Positions 1-8,096 of a stretch of 64,000 bases of DNA are shown here, piece by piece (position 1 is the stretch's first letter; the number at the start of each line of letters is the position of its first letter). The stretch is from Tepidisphaeraceae bacterium (GTDB lineage: Bacteria; Planctomycetota; Phycisphaerae; Tepidisphaerales; Tepidisphaeraceae). The notes under the pieces were generated by a model. The model made no database searches. It was given only the letters and a program-made list of their open reading frames with translations, and was not told the DNA's origin. A program made the translations under genes and the position numbers. Where the stretch lies: the NCBI GenBank assembly GCA_035998445.1, contig DASYHQ010000008.1, positions 62,001 through 126,000 on the forward strand. The letters run 5' to 3'.

Positions 1-20
1 CACCAAATGCAAAGGCAGAA

Positions 21-140
<120 letters not shown>

Positions 141-192
141 AAAAAGCCACGGCGTTCGGATGTTTGTTCGACCGCTAGCGACTGCCCACCGC

Positions 193-1185
193 CTACGCCG
201 ACATCGCAAGATCCTCGCACCGCATCACGCGATTCCGTCCTGCTTCCTTTGCCCGATAGAGGCCGTTGTCGGCCATGGTCAGCAGTTGGGCGGCGGTCGT
301 TGGGCGGTTCTCGGCCAGGGACGCGATGCCGACGGACATGTTCACGCCGACCTCGCGGTTCAGGATGGCCGCCGACTCGGTGCGGAACTCGTCGCGCACG
401 CGGTCGATGACGCTCGTCGCCTCGTCGGCGGTTGCGTGGGGCAACAGCAGGATGAACTCGTCACCGCCGTAGCGGGCGGCGACGTCCATCTTGCGCATGT
501 TGCTGCCGATCACCCGCCCCGCCAGTTGCAGCAGCTGGTCGCCAACGCCGTGCCCAAAACTGTCGTTGAGCTGCTTGTAGCCGTCCAAATCGATCATGAT
601 GCACGACAAATCGTGCCCGTACCGCTGCGACTCGGCGAACAGCTGCTCGCTGACCTTGCCGAAGTGCCGGCGGTTGTACAAACCGGTCAGTGGGTCGGTC
701 GCCGCCATCTCCTCGACGCGCGTCAGCGATTCTTCCAGCTGCGCGTTCTTGAACTGCACCTGCAGCAGCGCGGCCTCTAAATCGTGGCGCAGCGACTCGT
801 TCTCGCGCTTCACCTTGGCGACGATCAGGTTCTTCTCGATGACCAGCGGGATCGTGAACAAATAGTCGCCGACCTTCACCACGTAATCGGTCGCGCCGCG
901 GCGAATGGCCTCGGCGGCGATGTGGCCGACGTTCTCGCCGGTCACCATGATGACCGGGGTATGGCAGCGGGCGCGGATCGCGTCCAGCACGTCCATGCCG
1001 TTGGCGTCGGGCAGGTTGTAGTCGGTCAGGATCAGGTCGAACGTGACCAGGTTCTGCTCGAGCGCGGCCCGCGAGGTGCCGACCGCCGTCACCGTGCCGG
1101 CGCCAAAGTGGTCGTCGAGCGTCTCGCGCATCAGGTCGCGCTGGTCGGCATCGTCCTCGATGATCAGCAGTCGGATCGGTTCCAC
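193..1185 (-). CDS. Response regulator with GGDEF domain (diguanylate cyclase)
   Basis: This 330-residue protein is predicted to make cyclic di-GMP from two GTP when its receiver is phosphorylated. The receiver spans about residues 4-120, with acidic pocket D11/D12, phosphoacceptor D55, T82 and K104. A coiled-coil linker (about 125-162) leads to a GGDEF domain (163-325) with an intact GGDEF at 240-244. An RxxD inhibitory site (R231-D234) lies exactly five residues before it, so product inhibition is likely. The start is GTG, with AAAGG eight bases upstream. It follows a receiver gene and a histidine kinase on the same strand, so the three probably form one pathway. The kinase-to-regulator pairing is inferred from position. 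Confidence 0.93.
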   Translation of the reverse strand: MEPIRLLIIEDDADQRDLMRETLDDHFGAGTVTAVGTSRAALEQNLVTFDLILTDYNLPDANGMDVLDAIRARCHTPVIMVTGENVGHIAAEAIRRGATDYVVKVGDYLFTIPLVIEKNLIVAKVKRENESLRHDLEAALLQVQFKNAQLEESLTRVEEMAATDPLTGLYNRRHFGKVSEQLFAESQRYGHDLSCIMIDLDGYKQLNDSFGHGVGDQLLQLAGRVIGSNMRKMDVAARYGGDEFILLLPHATADEATSVIDRVRDEFRTESAAILNREVGVNMSVGIASLAENRPTTAAQLLTMADNGLYRAKEAGRNRVMRCEDLAMSA

Positions 1186-1342
1186 AAACGTCGCCTTTCG
1201 CAGTCGCTACTGCGCCTTCCGTATTCCAGGCCACACACGAGAGCCGTACTTCATTGAGTTACAATTCGATCCGCGGCCAGACAAATGGAATTCCTTAACA
1301 TTCGCCTCGGGTCGCGACCGAACCGGCACGACGCATCGCACC

Positions 1343-1849
1343 CTACCGCCTGCACGCCTCCGGTGGGAGGTGCCGTTGGGGGTACTGGTGGATCGTCAGC
1401 CAGTAGTTCGTGCTGGCCAGTACCGTTCGTAGGAACTGTTCCGCATTTGCCGGTTTTATCGTGTAGCTGTTGGCGCCGTTGGCGGCGGCGCGGCGCATCT
1501 CGGCCTCGTCGCTGACGCCGGTCATCATCACGATTGGAATGTCCTTGAACGCCGCGTTCGACCGAATGCGCTGCAGGCATTCCTGGCCACCCATGCCGGG
1601 CATCTCAATGTCCAGGAAGATCAGCCCCGGCCGCGGGGCGCGCTCGTAGTGACCGGACTGGCTGAGGAACTCCAGCGCTTCCATGCCGTTGCGCACCTCG
1701 TAGACGCGGTTGGCGACCTTGCTCTCGGCGATCGCGTCGCGCACGAGCAGGCGGCAGTCCGGGTCGTCGTCGACCAGCAGGATCGTGAACGGTTCGGCCA
1801 CCTCGCTCGACGGACGATGTTCGCGTGCGTTTGGCATGTCTTTGTACAT
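1343..1849 (-). CDS. Single-domain response regulator
   Basis: A 168-residue CheY/Rcp1-like receiver without an output domain. The fold is complete: D27-D29 acidic triad, phosphoacceptor D80 in an LDIEMP context, T110 and K132. About 20 extra residues precede the receiver and a short basic tail follows it. The ATG has GAGGT five bases upstream. It lies between the histidine kinase (1966-3720) and the receiver-GGDEF gene (193-1185), both on the same strand. As in phytochrome/Rcp systems, a stand-alone receiver beside a kinase may be the direct phosphate acceptor or a shuttle; that role is inferred. Confidence 0.93.
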   Translation of the reverse strand: MYKDMPNAREHRPSSEVAEPFTILLVDDDPDCRLLVRDAIAESKVANRVYEVRNGMEALEFLSQSGHYERAPRPGLIFLDIEMPGMGGQECLQRIRSNAAFKDIPIVMMTGVSDEAEMRRAAANGANSYTIKPANAEQFLRTVLASTNYWLTIHQYPQRHLPPEACRR

Positions 1850-1870
1850 CTCGACCTCACTTCAACATCT

Positions 1871-1950
1871 GTAGGGGCAGGCCTCCGTGCCTGCCCTCCT
1901 GTCTATTTCCGCCGGAACAGAGGCGGGCAGGCACGGAGGCCTGCCCCTAC
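1871..1950. repeat. 80-bp hairpin repeat (GGGGCAGGCCTCCGTGCC arms)
   Basis: Near-perfect inverted arms of about 27 bp (1871-1897 and 1924-1950) surround a loop of about 26 bp. The element fills almost the whole gap between the histidine kinase stop and the receiver start. It would form a stable hairpin in the shared transcript and could limit expression downstream. Confidence 0.85.
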
Positions 1951-1965
1951 GGCGCGACGGCGCAT

Positions 1966-3720
1966 TCAAGCCGCGGCGAACAAACCTTTACCACCGGTGG
2001 CGCGGCTGGCGTACATCGCGCCGTCGGCGAGGTACTGCCCGTTGATCGTGAACCGGAACGTCGTGCCCTGGCTCAGCTGGCTCTCGACCCAGATCGTGCC
2101 GTTGTACGTCTCGACGATGCTCTTCACGCTCGCCAGCCCCACGCCTTTGCCGGCGATGTTCTGCACCGACTGCGACTTGCCACGCCGGAAGACCTGGAAC
2201 ACCTTCGGCAGCTCGCCCGCCTCGATGCCCTCGCCCGTGTCGCTGACGTAAAACTCGGCCTCACCGTCTCGCGGAACCGAGCCAACGCGGATCTCGCGCC
2301 GCTCGCCGTCGCCCATGTACTTGATCGCGTTGTCGATGAGGTTCTGAAATATCTGCCGCACGCGCGCCCGCTCGCCCTGAATGTGCGGCAACGGCCCTTC
2401 GATTAGCAGCGAGATGCCGCGCGTGCGAAGGTCGTTCTCGAACATGTCACCCAGGTCGTGCACGATGGCGGCGGGGTCGACGCGCTCGGCGTCGTGGCGG
2501 CGCGTCTTGATGCGGCTGAGCTCCAGCAGCTCGCCGATCAGGTCCGTCTCGATCTCGACGTTCTTCTGGATGCGCCCCAGGCGGTGCACGACGTCCTCGT
2601 CGAACTTGTCCTTGTGCTTGGTCAGCAGCATCGCGGTCATGCCGGCGATGTTGCGCAGCGGCGCGTTCAGGTCGTGCGAGATGGCGCGCAGGAACTCCTC
2701 CTTCTCGGCGATCTCGCTGCTGAGGCGGCGGTTGGCCACCTCCAGTTCGACCGTGCGCTGGCGCACGCGTTCCTCAAGGTCGCGATTGGCGATGGCCAGT
2801 TGCAGGTTGGCCGTGGCCAGCTGCGTGTTGGCCTCCTCCAACCGACCGTTGGCTGCGGCCAGGTCGTCCTGGTGGCGCTTCACGCGGATCACCATCTCGT
2901 TGAACGACCGCGCCAGCGTGCCGATGAGGTCCGGCCGATGTACCGCCACCCGGGCCGTCAGGTCACCGGCGGCGATGCGGTCGGTCGCATGCACCAACTC
3001 GCGGATCGGCAGGAAAATGCGGTGCACGAGCATCGACACCAACGGCAGGCTCAGCAGCACGACGAAGACGCAGACCACCACCAGCATGAGCCGGATGGTC
3101 GACAGGTGCGCCTCGTCGTCGGTCTGCGTGGTGGCGACCGTCACGTATCCCACGAACCGGGAGTTGGGCGTGTCGCTGCGCGCCCGCGCCGCGTTGGGCT
3201 CGGCGATCTGGATGACGGGCACGGTGGCGTACGCGAAGTCGCCGAGCGCGGGCGTTTGGCCACGCCGGACCTTCAGCAGCTGGGCGGTGTCGAGCTTCCA
3301 GCCCCCCATGAACTGCATGTTGAGCGGGTCGATGTCCGGATCGGCGCTGGCCACGCTCAGCAGCACGCCCTGCGCGTCGTAGAACCCGATGGCCGCGACC
3401 GCCGAGTTGCGAAGGATCCGCCGGGCGATGCGGTCGAGGTCGCCCACGTCGCGCCGCGCCAGCTGGCGTTCGCTGGCCATGCCGAGCGTGTGCGCGACCT
3501 CGATCGCGTGTTCGCCCATCACGTTCCAGAAGACCGTGCGCGTCTGGTGGACGTAGATCGACAGCGACGTGCCCAGCGCCAGCGTGAGCATGAGCATGAA
3601 CGCGAGCACGAGCTTGCCCTGCACGCCCATGCCGACGCTGAACCGCCGGTACCACGGCGCGCGCGACCACTGGCGCATTAGCGCGCGGTAGTCGTCGGGC
3701 TCGTCGGTGGAAGTACCCAT
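1966..3720 (-). CDS. HAMP-containing sensor histidine kinase
   Basis: A 584-residue inner-membrane sensor kinase. TM1 is about 37-57, a periplasmic sensing region runs about 58-210, TM2 is about 211-232 and HAMP about 233-285. A long coiled coil (285-345) rich in AN/QLA repeats leads to an HisKA domain with phospho-His H349 (FLRAISHDLNAPL). The HATPase_c domain shows an N box (FQNLIDNAIKY), G1 (DTGEGI) and G2 (GKGVGL). An H-box of the HDLNAPLRN type is common in phytochrome-like kinases that signal to single-domain receivers, consistent with the receiver gene just downstream. The periplasmic domain shows no recognisable ligand motif. Confidence 0.93.
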   Translation of the reverse strand: MGTSTDEPDDYRALMRQWSRAPWYRRFSVGMGVQGKLVLAFMLMLTLALGTSLSIYVHQTRTVFWNVMGEHAIEVAHTLGMASERQLARRDVGDLDRIARRILRNSAVAAIGFYDAQGVLLSVASADPDIDPLNMQFMGGWKLDTAQLLKVRRGQTPALGDFAYATVPVIQIAEPNAARARSDTPNSRFVGYVTVATTQTDDEAHLSTIRLMLVVVCVFVVLLSLPLVSMLVHRIFLPIRELVHATDRIAAGDLTARVAVHRPDLIGTLARSFNEMVIRVKRHQDDLAAANGRLEEANTQLATANLQLAIANRDLEERVRQRTVELEVANRRLSSEIAEKEEFLRAISHDLNAPLRNIAGMTAMLLTKHKDKFDEDVVHRLGRIQKNVEIETDLIGELLELSRIKTRRHDAERVDPAAIVHDLGDMFENDLRTRGISLLIEGPLPHIQGERARVRQIFQNLIDNAIKYMGDGERREIRVGSVPRDGEAEFYVSDTGEGIEAGELPKVFQVFRRGKSQSVQNIAGKGVGLASVKSIVETYNGTIWVESQLSQGTTFRFTINGQYLADGAMYASRATGGKGLFAAA

Positions 3721-3896
3721 AGCGATGCCGCAGGCGCTAACGGCTAGAGCCGGCGGCTATCGTGATCATCGTCGCGCGGGCGGCGCGGGTTAACGCGAAC
3801 GCGACGGAGCGGGGGCAGGAAGTGAAGTTTTGGGATCGAGTTGGAGCCGTTCTGGTGATTATGGGACGTGAATGAAGCGCGAGCCCAAAGACCGAG

Positions 3897-4060
3897 TGTC
3901 ATCCCGAGCGGAGCCTAAAGGCTAGCGGACAAAACCTCCGACGCTATACGCGGACGTGTCATCCCGATGGGAGCCTTGGCGACCTGAGGGATCTCGAACG
4001 TCGGACGTTTCTCGGCCTTGGGAGATGGGTGAGGTCGGCAAGCCTCCCATCGGGATGACA
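3897..4060. repeat. TGTCATCCCGATGGGAGC-family hairpin repeats
   Basis: A partial unit lies at 3897-3931. A full element at 3957-4060 starts TGTCATCCCGATGGGAGCC and ends in the inverted CCTCCCATCGGGATGACA, with the internal box GACCTGAGGGATCTCG. The family recurs at 18184-18468, 29036-29072 and 35506-35611. The 406-bp gap 3721-4126 contains nothing else recognisable. Confidence 0.85.
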
Positions 4061-4126
4061 ACTCGCGCGATGCGATCACCGACTGTTCTTATTCAGACTG
4101 CCAAGCAATGACCACCCTTCCCGGCC

Positions 4127-5281
4127 CTACTGCACCTTCACCGAAACCACCGTCGGCCGCTGGAGCGTCGACGGCACGGCGATCAGCACGTTCCCATTCG
4201 CGGTGCGGCCGAAGACGGGCAGCCATTTACCTTCGATCGTCGCCTGCACCTCACCGGGCGGCAGGTTGGCGATCTCCAGCAGCGGTTGGATCAGCGGGCG
4301 TTGCTGCGGGTCGATCGTCACATCCAACCGCGAGCCGCGCGCAGAAATACGATACGCGCCGCTGATCTCGTTGTAGCCGTCGTTGTTTGCATCGCCGGTT
4401 GACAACCGATCAAGCTCGCCCTGCGCCGATGGCACCTCGAGTACGCCGGGACGCTCATGCTGTTGGGCGAACGCGGCGTAGTCGCGTCCGACCGTGTTGC
4501 CGGTCGGCATCGTGACGTGGTGGCCGTTCATCAGGCACCGCCCGTCCGGGTACGCGACGACGACGCCGGCCGGCGTGCCGGTCAGCCACAGGCGAGCCGG
4601 GGTGGCCTCCGTCACCGAATACGAATGCTCGGCCAACCCATCGGCACTGGTCGGCCATGAGCGCCCCGCGCCGTGCGACCAGCGCGCCACCGTGCGATGC
4701 CCCTGGTGAAGGACGGTCCAACTCGGCGACTCGGCCAGCACGCGCAAGTCGTTTACCAGCAGCACGTCGTCCAGAAACCGCACGGGCCCGTCGAAACGAA
4801 ATTCCAAGTCGTGCGGCGGCCCCTCGTGCACTGCCGCCAGATCGACCTGGACCAGCGTCCAACGATGAGCCGGCACGGCGACGCGGTTGGTGGCGCTGGC
4901 ATCGGTGCCGGGCGCGTAGGTGACCTCGACCTTCGCCGGCCCGTCGGCGTACACGTATGCGCCCACCAGCGTCCAATCGCCCGGCCAAGCGCCGCCGCTC
5001 ACCAGTGACGGCAACCGCACCGTCACGCGGTCGCGCACGGCCAGCGCGGCGCTGCCCGTGTGGAACATGGCCTTTCGCCCGCGGGCAATCGTGCCACCGG
5101 TCTGGAAGACGTGGTCGCTGTCATGTTCGAAGCCCAGCACGACCGCGAAGGGCATCGTTAATGTTGAATCGGCACGGCGCAGTTGAACGCCAAGCGGCTC
5201 GGTTGCCAGGGGTGGTGGCGCGGTGGCGCATCCAGCGAGGGTCAGCAGACCGGCGAGAAGAATCGGCAGGACGCGCGGCAA
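4127..5281 (-). CDS. Lipoprotein with LamG-like and dockerin-like segments, unknown function
   Basis: I choose a TTG start at 5281, where AAGGA sits five bases upstream. This gives a compact signal peptide ending in the lipobox LTLAGC, so the mature lipoprotein starts at Cys18. The longer reading frame begins with an implausible arginine-rich leader. The roughly 380-residue mature protein is beta-rich and looks like a carbohydrate-binding or jelly-roll fold in its first half. Near residue 305 it has a Ca-binding-loop-like motif, GDANNDGYNE, followed by ISGAYRI, reminiscent of dockerin or EF-hand loops. No enzyme motif is visible. It is 120 bp downstream of the pseudo-HtrA gene on the same strand. 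Confidence 0.75.
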   Translation of the reverse strand: MPRVLPILLAGLLTLAGCATAPPPLATEPLGVQLRRADSTLTMPFAVVLGFEHDSDHVFQTGGTIARGRKAMFHTGSAALAVRDRVTVRLPSLVSGGAWPGDWTLVGAYVYADGPAKVEVTYAPGTDASATNRVAVPAHRWTLVQVDLAAVHEGPPHDLEFRFDGPVRFLDDVLLVNDLRVLAESPSWTVLHQGHRTVARWSHGAGRSWPTSADGLAEHSYSVTEATPARLWLTGTPAGVVVAYPDGRCLMNGHHVTMPTGNTVGRDYAAFAQQHERPGVLEVPSAQGELDRLSTGDANNDGYNEISGAYRISARGSRLDVTIDPQQRPLIQPLLEIANLPPGEVQATIEGKWLPVFGRTANGNVLIAVPSTLQRPTVVSVKVQ

Positions 5282-5401
5282 CCGGTTCCTTTCGTGCAAG
5301 GGAACGGAAGGCCGCAGGATAGCCGGATGAAAATGCCCGCACAAACGCGATGACGCGCGCCGCGAAAGCGGACGTGACCCAAACGGCCGGCCGCAGCGCC
5401 G

Positions 5402-6475
5402 CTACTTGGCCGGCTGCGGTTGGCCGAGCTCGACATCAATCTGGATGCGTTTGCCCTCGCGGCCGAGCGTGAGCGTGGTCTGCCCGCGCACCTCGGCGAG
5501 CACCGCGGCGACGGTGGCGACGTCGGGCACGGTGTGGCCACCGATTTCCAGCAGTAGGTCCCCCACCTGCACGCCGGCGGCCGCGCCGGCCTGGTCGGGC
5601 GTGACGGCCCCCACGAACAGGCCCGGCCGGTCGATCGCCTCGACGCGGGCCAGGCGGCCCTGCTCGTACGGTGGCAACTCGGCCACGCGCAGGCCGAGCG
5701 AGGCGCGTTGGACGGTGCCGTCCTTCAGCAGTTGCTGCACGAGCGACGCGTAACCCGCGCCACCCATGAACCGCCCGCCGCGCAGGACGGCGATCTCCTG
5801 GTTGGGCAGGATGAGGACCGCCGACTCGCGGGACGCGCCGGTCCAGACGGTCAGGCGCGTCTCATCGCCGCAGAGCGAGATGAGCAGCATGCCGGCATCC
5901 GGGCGTCGCTTGGCGAGCGTCACGGGCTGACCCAGCGGCTCGCGCATGCGCAGCAGCGTGATGCCCGTTGCCCGGTCGGCCGCCACCACGGTGGCCTCGG
6001 TGGTCACGCCGTCCTTGGTGCTGATCGCGATCGGCTTGCCGACGCGCGCCGGGTCCAGATAGGCCGGCACGAGCAGCGTGCCCACGGTGTCGAGCACCAG
6101 CCCGACGGTCACCACGTTCGCGTGCGCGTTCAACACGCCCATGGGCCGGGTGGCTGCCCCGTCGGCCGCCGTGGCCTTGCTCTCGTTCGTTGCCGGCGCC
6201 GTGGCAGGAGCAGCGCCGCCACCGGCGTTACGGCGCAGTTCCGGGTTCAGCCGCGGCTCCCACTTGCGGATGACATCGACCGCGGGGTTCACCAGTTCGG
6301 TGGGCAGGTGCACGCGTACGATGCCGTTGCTGGCCCGCGTGTAGGCGGCGCGAACTTCATGATTCAGTTGCTGCAGGAACGCGATCGAGTTCGACTGGCC
6401 GTTGGTGGGTGGCTGCTCGGCCATCGCGGGCGAGGTACAGCAGATCGCGAGGATGAGGGCGACGGCACTACGCAT
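5402..6475 (-). CDS. Exported PDZ protein, probably an inactive HtrA-like protease
   Basis: A 357-residue protein with a cleavable signal peptide (about 1-19, ending AMA). A trypsin-like/HtrA scaffold runs about 110-250 and a PDZ domain about 255-350 (GVQVGDLLLEIGG). HtrA landmarks can be aligned but the catalytic residues are not preserved. The His segment reads LLVPAYLDP where a histidine is expected. The Asp segment reads RATGITLLRM. The Ser segment reads MGGAGYASL where GNSGG is expected. It is probably a scaffold, chaperone or regulator in the periplasm. It sits just downstream of the sigma/anti-sigma pair, so a role in envelope-stress control is possible but inferred. No clear ribosome binding site precedes the ATG. 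Confidence 0.8.
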   Translation of the reverse strand: MRSAVALILAICCTSPAMAEQPPTNGQSNSIAFLQQLNHEVRAAYTRASNGIVRVHLPTELVNPAVDVIRKWEPRLNPELRRNAGGGAAPATAPATNESKATAADGAATRPMGVLNAHANVVTVGLVLDTVGTLLVPAYLDPARVGKPIAISTKDGVTTEATVVAADRATGITLLRMREPLGQPVTLAKRRPDAGMLLISLCGDETRLTVWTGASRESAVLILPNQEIAVLRGGRFMGGAGYASLVQQLLKDGTVQRASLGLRVAELPPYEQGRLARVEAIDRPGLFVGAVTPDQAGAAAGVQVGDLLLEIGGHTVPDVATVAAVLAEVRGQTTLTLGREGKRIQIDVELGQPQPAK

Positions 6476-6544
6476 GAATGGCGTTCGTGATGCAGCGAAA
6501 CGGTGACGTGCGACCGGCCGGTGATCTCAACCGAACAGCGACTA

Positions 6545-7276
6545 TCAGAAATCGGCGCCCACGGGGCTCGGCCCGATAGGCTGAACGTTATCGGGCGCCG
6601 CCGGCGCCGAGATGAGCATGGTGCCGCGCGGCGAGGGTGACGCGCCCTGCTGAGGTGCGGGCACCAACTGATGGCCCTGCGACGCGGCGTTGCGAAGATC
6701 GTTGAAGAACCGGCTAGCCTCGTTGGCGTTTTCAAGCGTGAAGGCGGCGACGATCTCGCCGCGCCCGTCACGCAACACGACCACGCGGGGCGTCTCGCGC
6801 GGTTGCACGGGCTGCAGCGACGTGTCGAACTGCACCGGCATCGCCGGGCCGGGTTCATTCCAAATGGGCGACATGTTCGGCGTAACATCGTTCCGCCATG
6901 CGGTCGCACTCGGCCCCACGCTCAGCGGCGCACTCACCGGTTGCGTCGCCTTCGATCCGACCATCACGCCGATCGTCACGCACGCCGCGGCCGCGACGTA
7001 GCGCAGGCTCTCGCGAACGCGCGTGTTCCAACGAATGCGACTGCGAACCGTCTTCTGAACCTTGGCGACCATATCGCTGACGGCCAGCTCGCCCGGCTCC
7101 ATCGTGCCGAAGACCTTTTGCCGGGCCGCGCGGGCCGCCCGCAGGTCAACGAGTGCGTCGGCGAGTTCCGGTTCCTCGATCAGACGCTCGCGCAGCGCCT
7201 CTACCTCGTTGGCCGACAGTTCGTCGTCCAGGTAGGACTCCAGCAGCATCAGATCCTGGTCCGGCACGCGGTTCAC
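6545..7276 (-). CDS. Membrane-anchored anti-sigma factor candidate
   Basis: The longest frame starts inside the sigma gene. The better start is GTG at 7276, preceded by AAGGAG six bases upstream, giving 243 residues (VNRVPDQDL...). The N-terminal 60 residues form a helical anti-sigma-like domain containing LESYLDDELSANE. A single TM segment (about 95-112, YVAAAACVTIGVMVGS) follows, then a proline-rich extracytoplasmic part. The His/Cys zinc residues of typical zf-HC2 anti-sigma factors are absent. The gene begins 17 bp after the ECF sigma gene on the same strand, a standard sigma/anti-sigma arrangement. Confidence 0.82.
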   Translation of the reverse strand: MNRVPDQDLMLLESYLDDELSANEVEALRERLIEEPELADALVDLRAARAARQKVFGTMEPGELAVSDMVAKVQKTVRSRIRWNTRVRESLRYVAAAACVTIGVMVGSKATQPVSAPLSVGPSATAWRNDVTPNMSPIWNEPGPAMPVQFDTSLQPVQPRETPRVVVLRDGRGEIVAAFTLENANEASRFFNDLRNAASQGHQLVPAPQQGASPSPRGTMLISAPAAPDNVQPIGPSPVGADF

Positions 7277-7293
7277 GGCAGCTCCTTCTTGTC

Positions 7294-7875
7294 TCAAAGC
7301 GGCTTCGATCGTTTGGACGTTGCCTGCGACTTGTTCACGTTCGCCTTTGCACTTACCAGTACACCGGCCTTGGGGCGGTTGCCCTCGACATAATCCTTTA
7401 GCATGTCTTCCAGCTTTCGCCGGGCCCGGAAGATCCAGGTCTTCACCTGCGGCACGGTGGCGCCCATCGTGTCGGCGATCTGCTGGTACGACAGGTTCTC
7501 GTACTCGCAAAGCACCAATGCCGTCTTGAAGTGCGGCGGCAGCTTGTCGATCGCCTCGCGCACCCGCACGACCGTCTCGCGGTCCTCCAGGCTGGCGTCG
7601 GGCGTGTCGAACTCGCCGGGGTGATCGTCGACCACCATCGACATCTTCGGTTGCCTTAGCAACCGAACCGCCTCGTTCACGACGGCCCGGCGAAGCAGGC
7701 CACCGGCCTCGCGCCAGTCATAGCGCTCGCGGTGCTTGTACAGGTTCATCACGGCCTGCTGCACCACGTCTTCCGGCGACGCGCGATATCCCACGACTGC
7801 GCGGGCGATCGTCAACAGACGCCTCGTGTGCAGCCGGACGGCTTTCTCGAACAGCTCGACGGTTGTATCTACCAT
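7294..7875 (-). CDS. ECF-type RNA polymerase sigma factor
   Basis: A 193-residue sigma-70 family protein. Region 2 is about 20-80 (SPEDVVQQAVMNLYKH). Region 4 is about 105-165, with the helix-turn-helix LSYQQIADTMGATVPQVKTWIFRARRKL. There is no region 1.1 or 3, as expected for ECF factors. A lysine-rich tail of about 25 residues follows. It is the first gene of a minus-strand run with the anti-sigma candidate and, further on, the PDZ protein. Such operons are often autoregulated; no promoter was identified here. Confidence 0.93.
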   Translation of the reverse strand: MVDTTVELFEKAVRLHTRRLLTIARAVVGYRASPEDVVQQAVMNLYKHRERYDWREAGGLLRRAVVNEAVRLLRQPKMSMVVDDHPGEFDTPDASLEDRETVVRVREAIDKLPPHFKTALVLCEYENLSYQQIADTMGATVPQVKTWIFRARRKLEDMLKDYVEGNRPKAGVLVSAKANVNKSQATSKRSKPL

Positions 7876-8060
7876 CCCATTAACTCTCGTCGACCGACCT
7901 CATTACGCGCCGGTGGACCTAAAAGTTACGCTCGATTGTTCCTGCCCATCACTCGTTTTGCCCGGTCGCTTTCGGCCTCCGAAAAGCAAGCCCGCCACCG
8001 TGTGATCGGCATTACGTCCGATACCTCTAAAGTATACGCCGGGTTGCTTCGACCGTTCCC

Positions 8061-8089
8061 CTGAAAACACTTTAAACCTCTGTTACAAT
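8061..8089 (+). promoter_or_regulatory. Candidate promoter of aroC (leaderless)
   Basis: CTGAAA (8061-8066) and TACAAT (8084-8089) are separated by 17 bp and match four and five of six consensus positions. The aroC ATG begins only seven bases after the -10 hexamer and has no Shine-Dalgarno sequence. The transcript would therefore start at or next to the start codon. Confidence 0.55.
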
Positions 8090-8096
8090 CCCCGGC

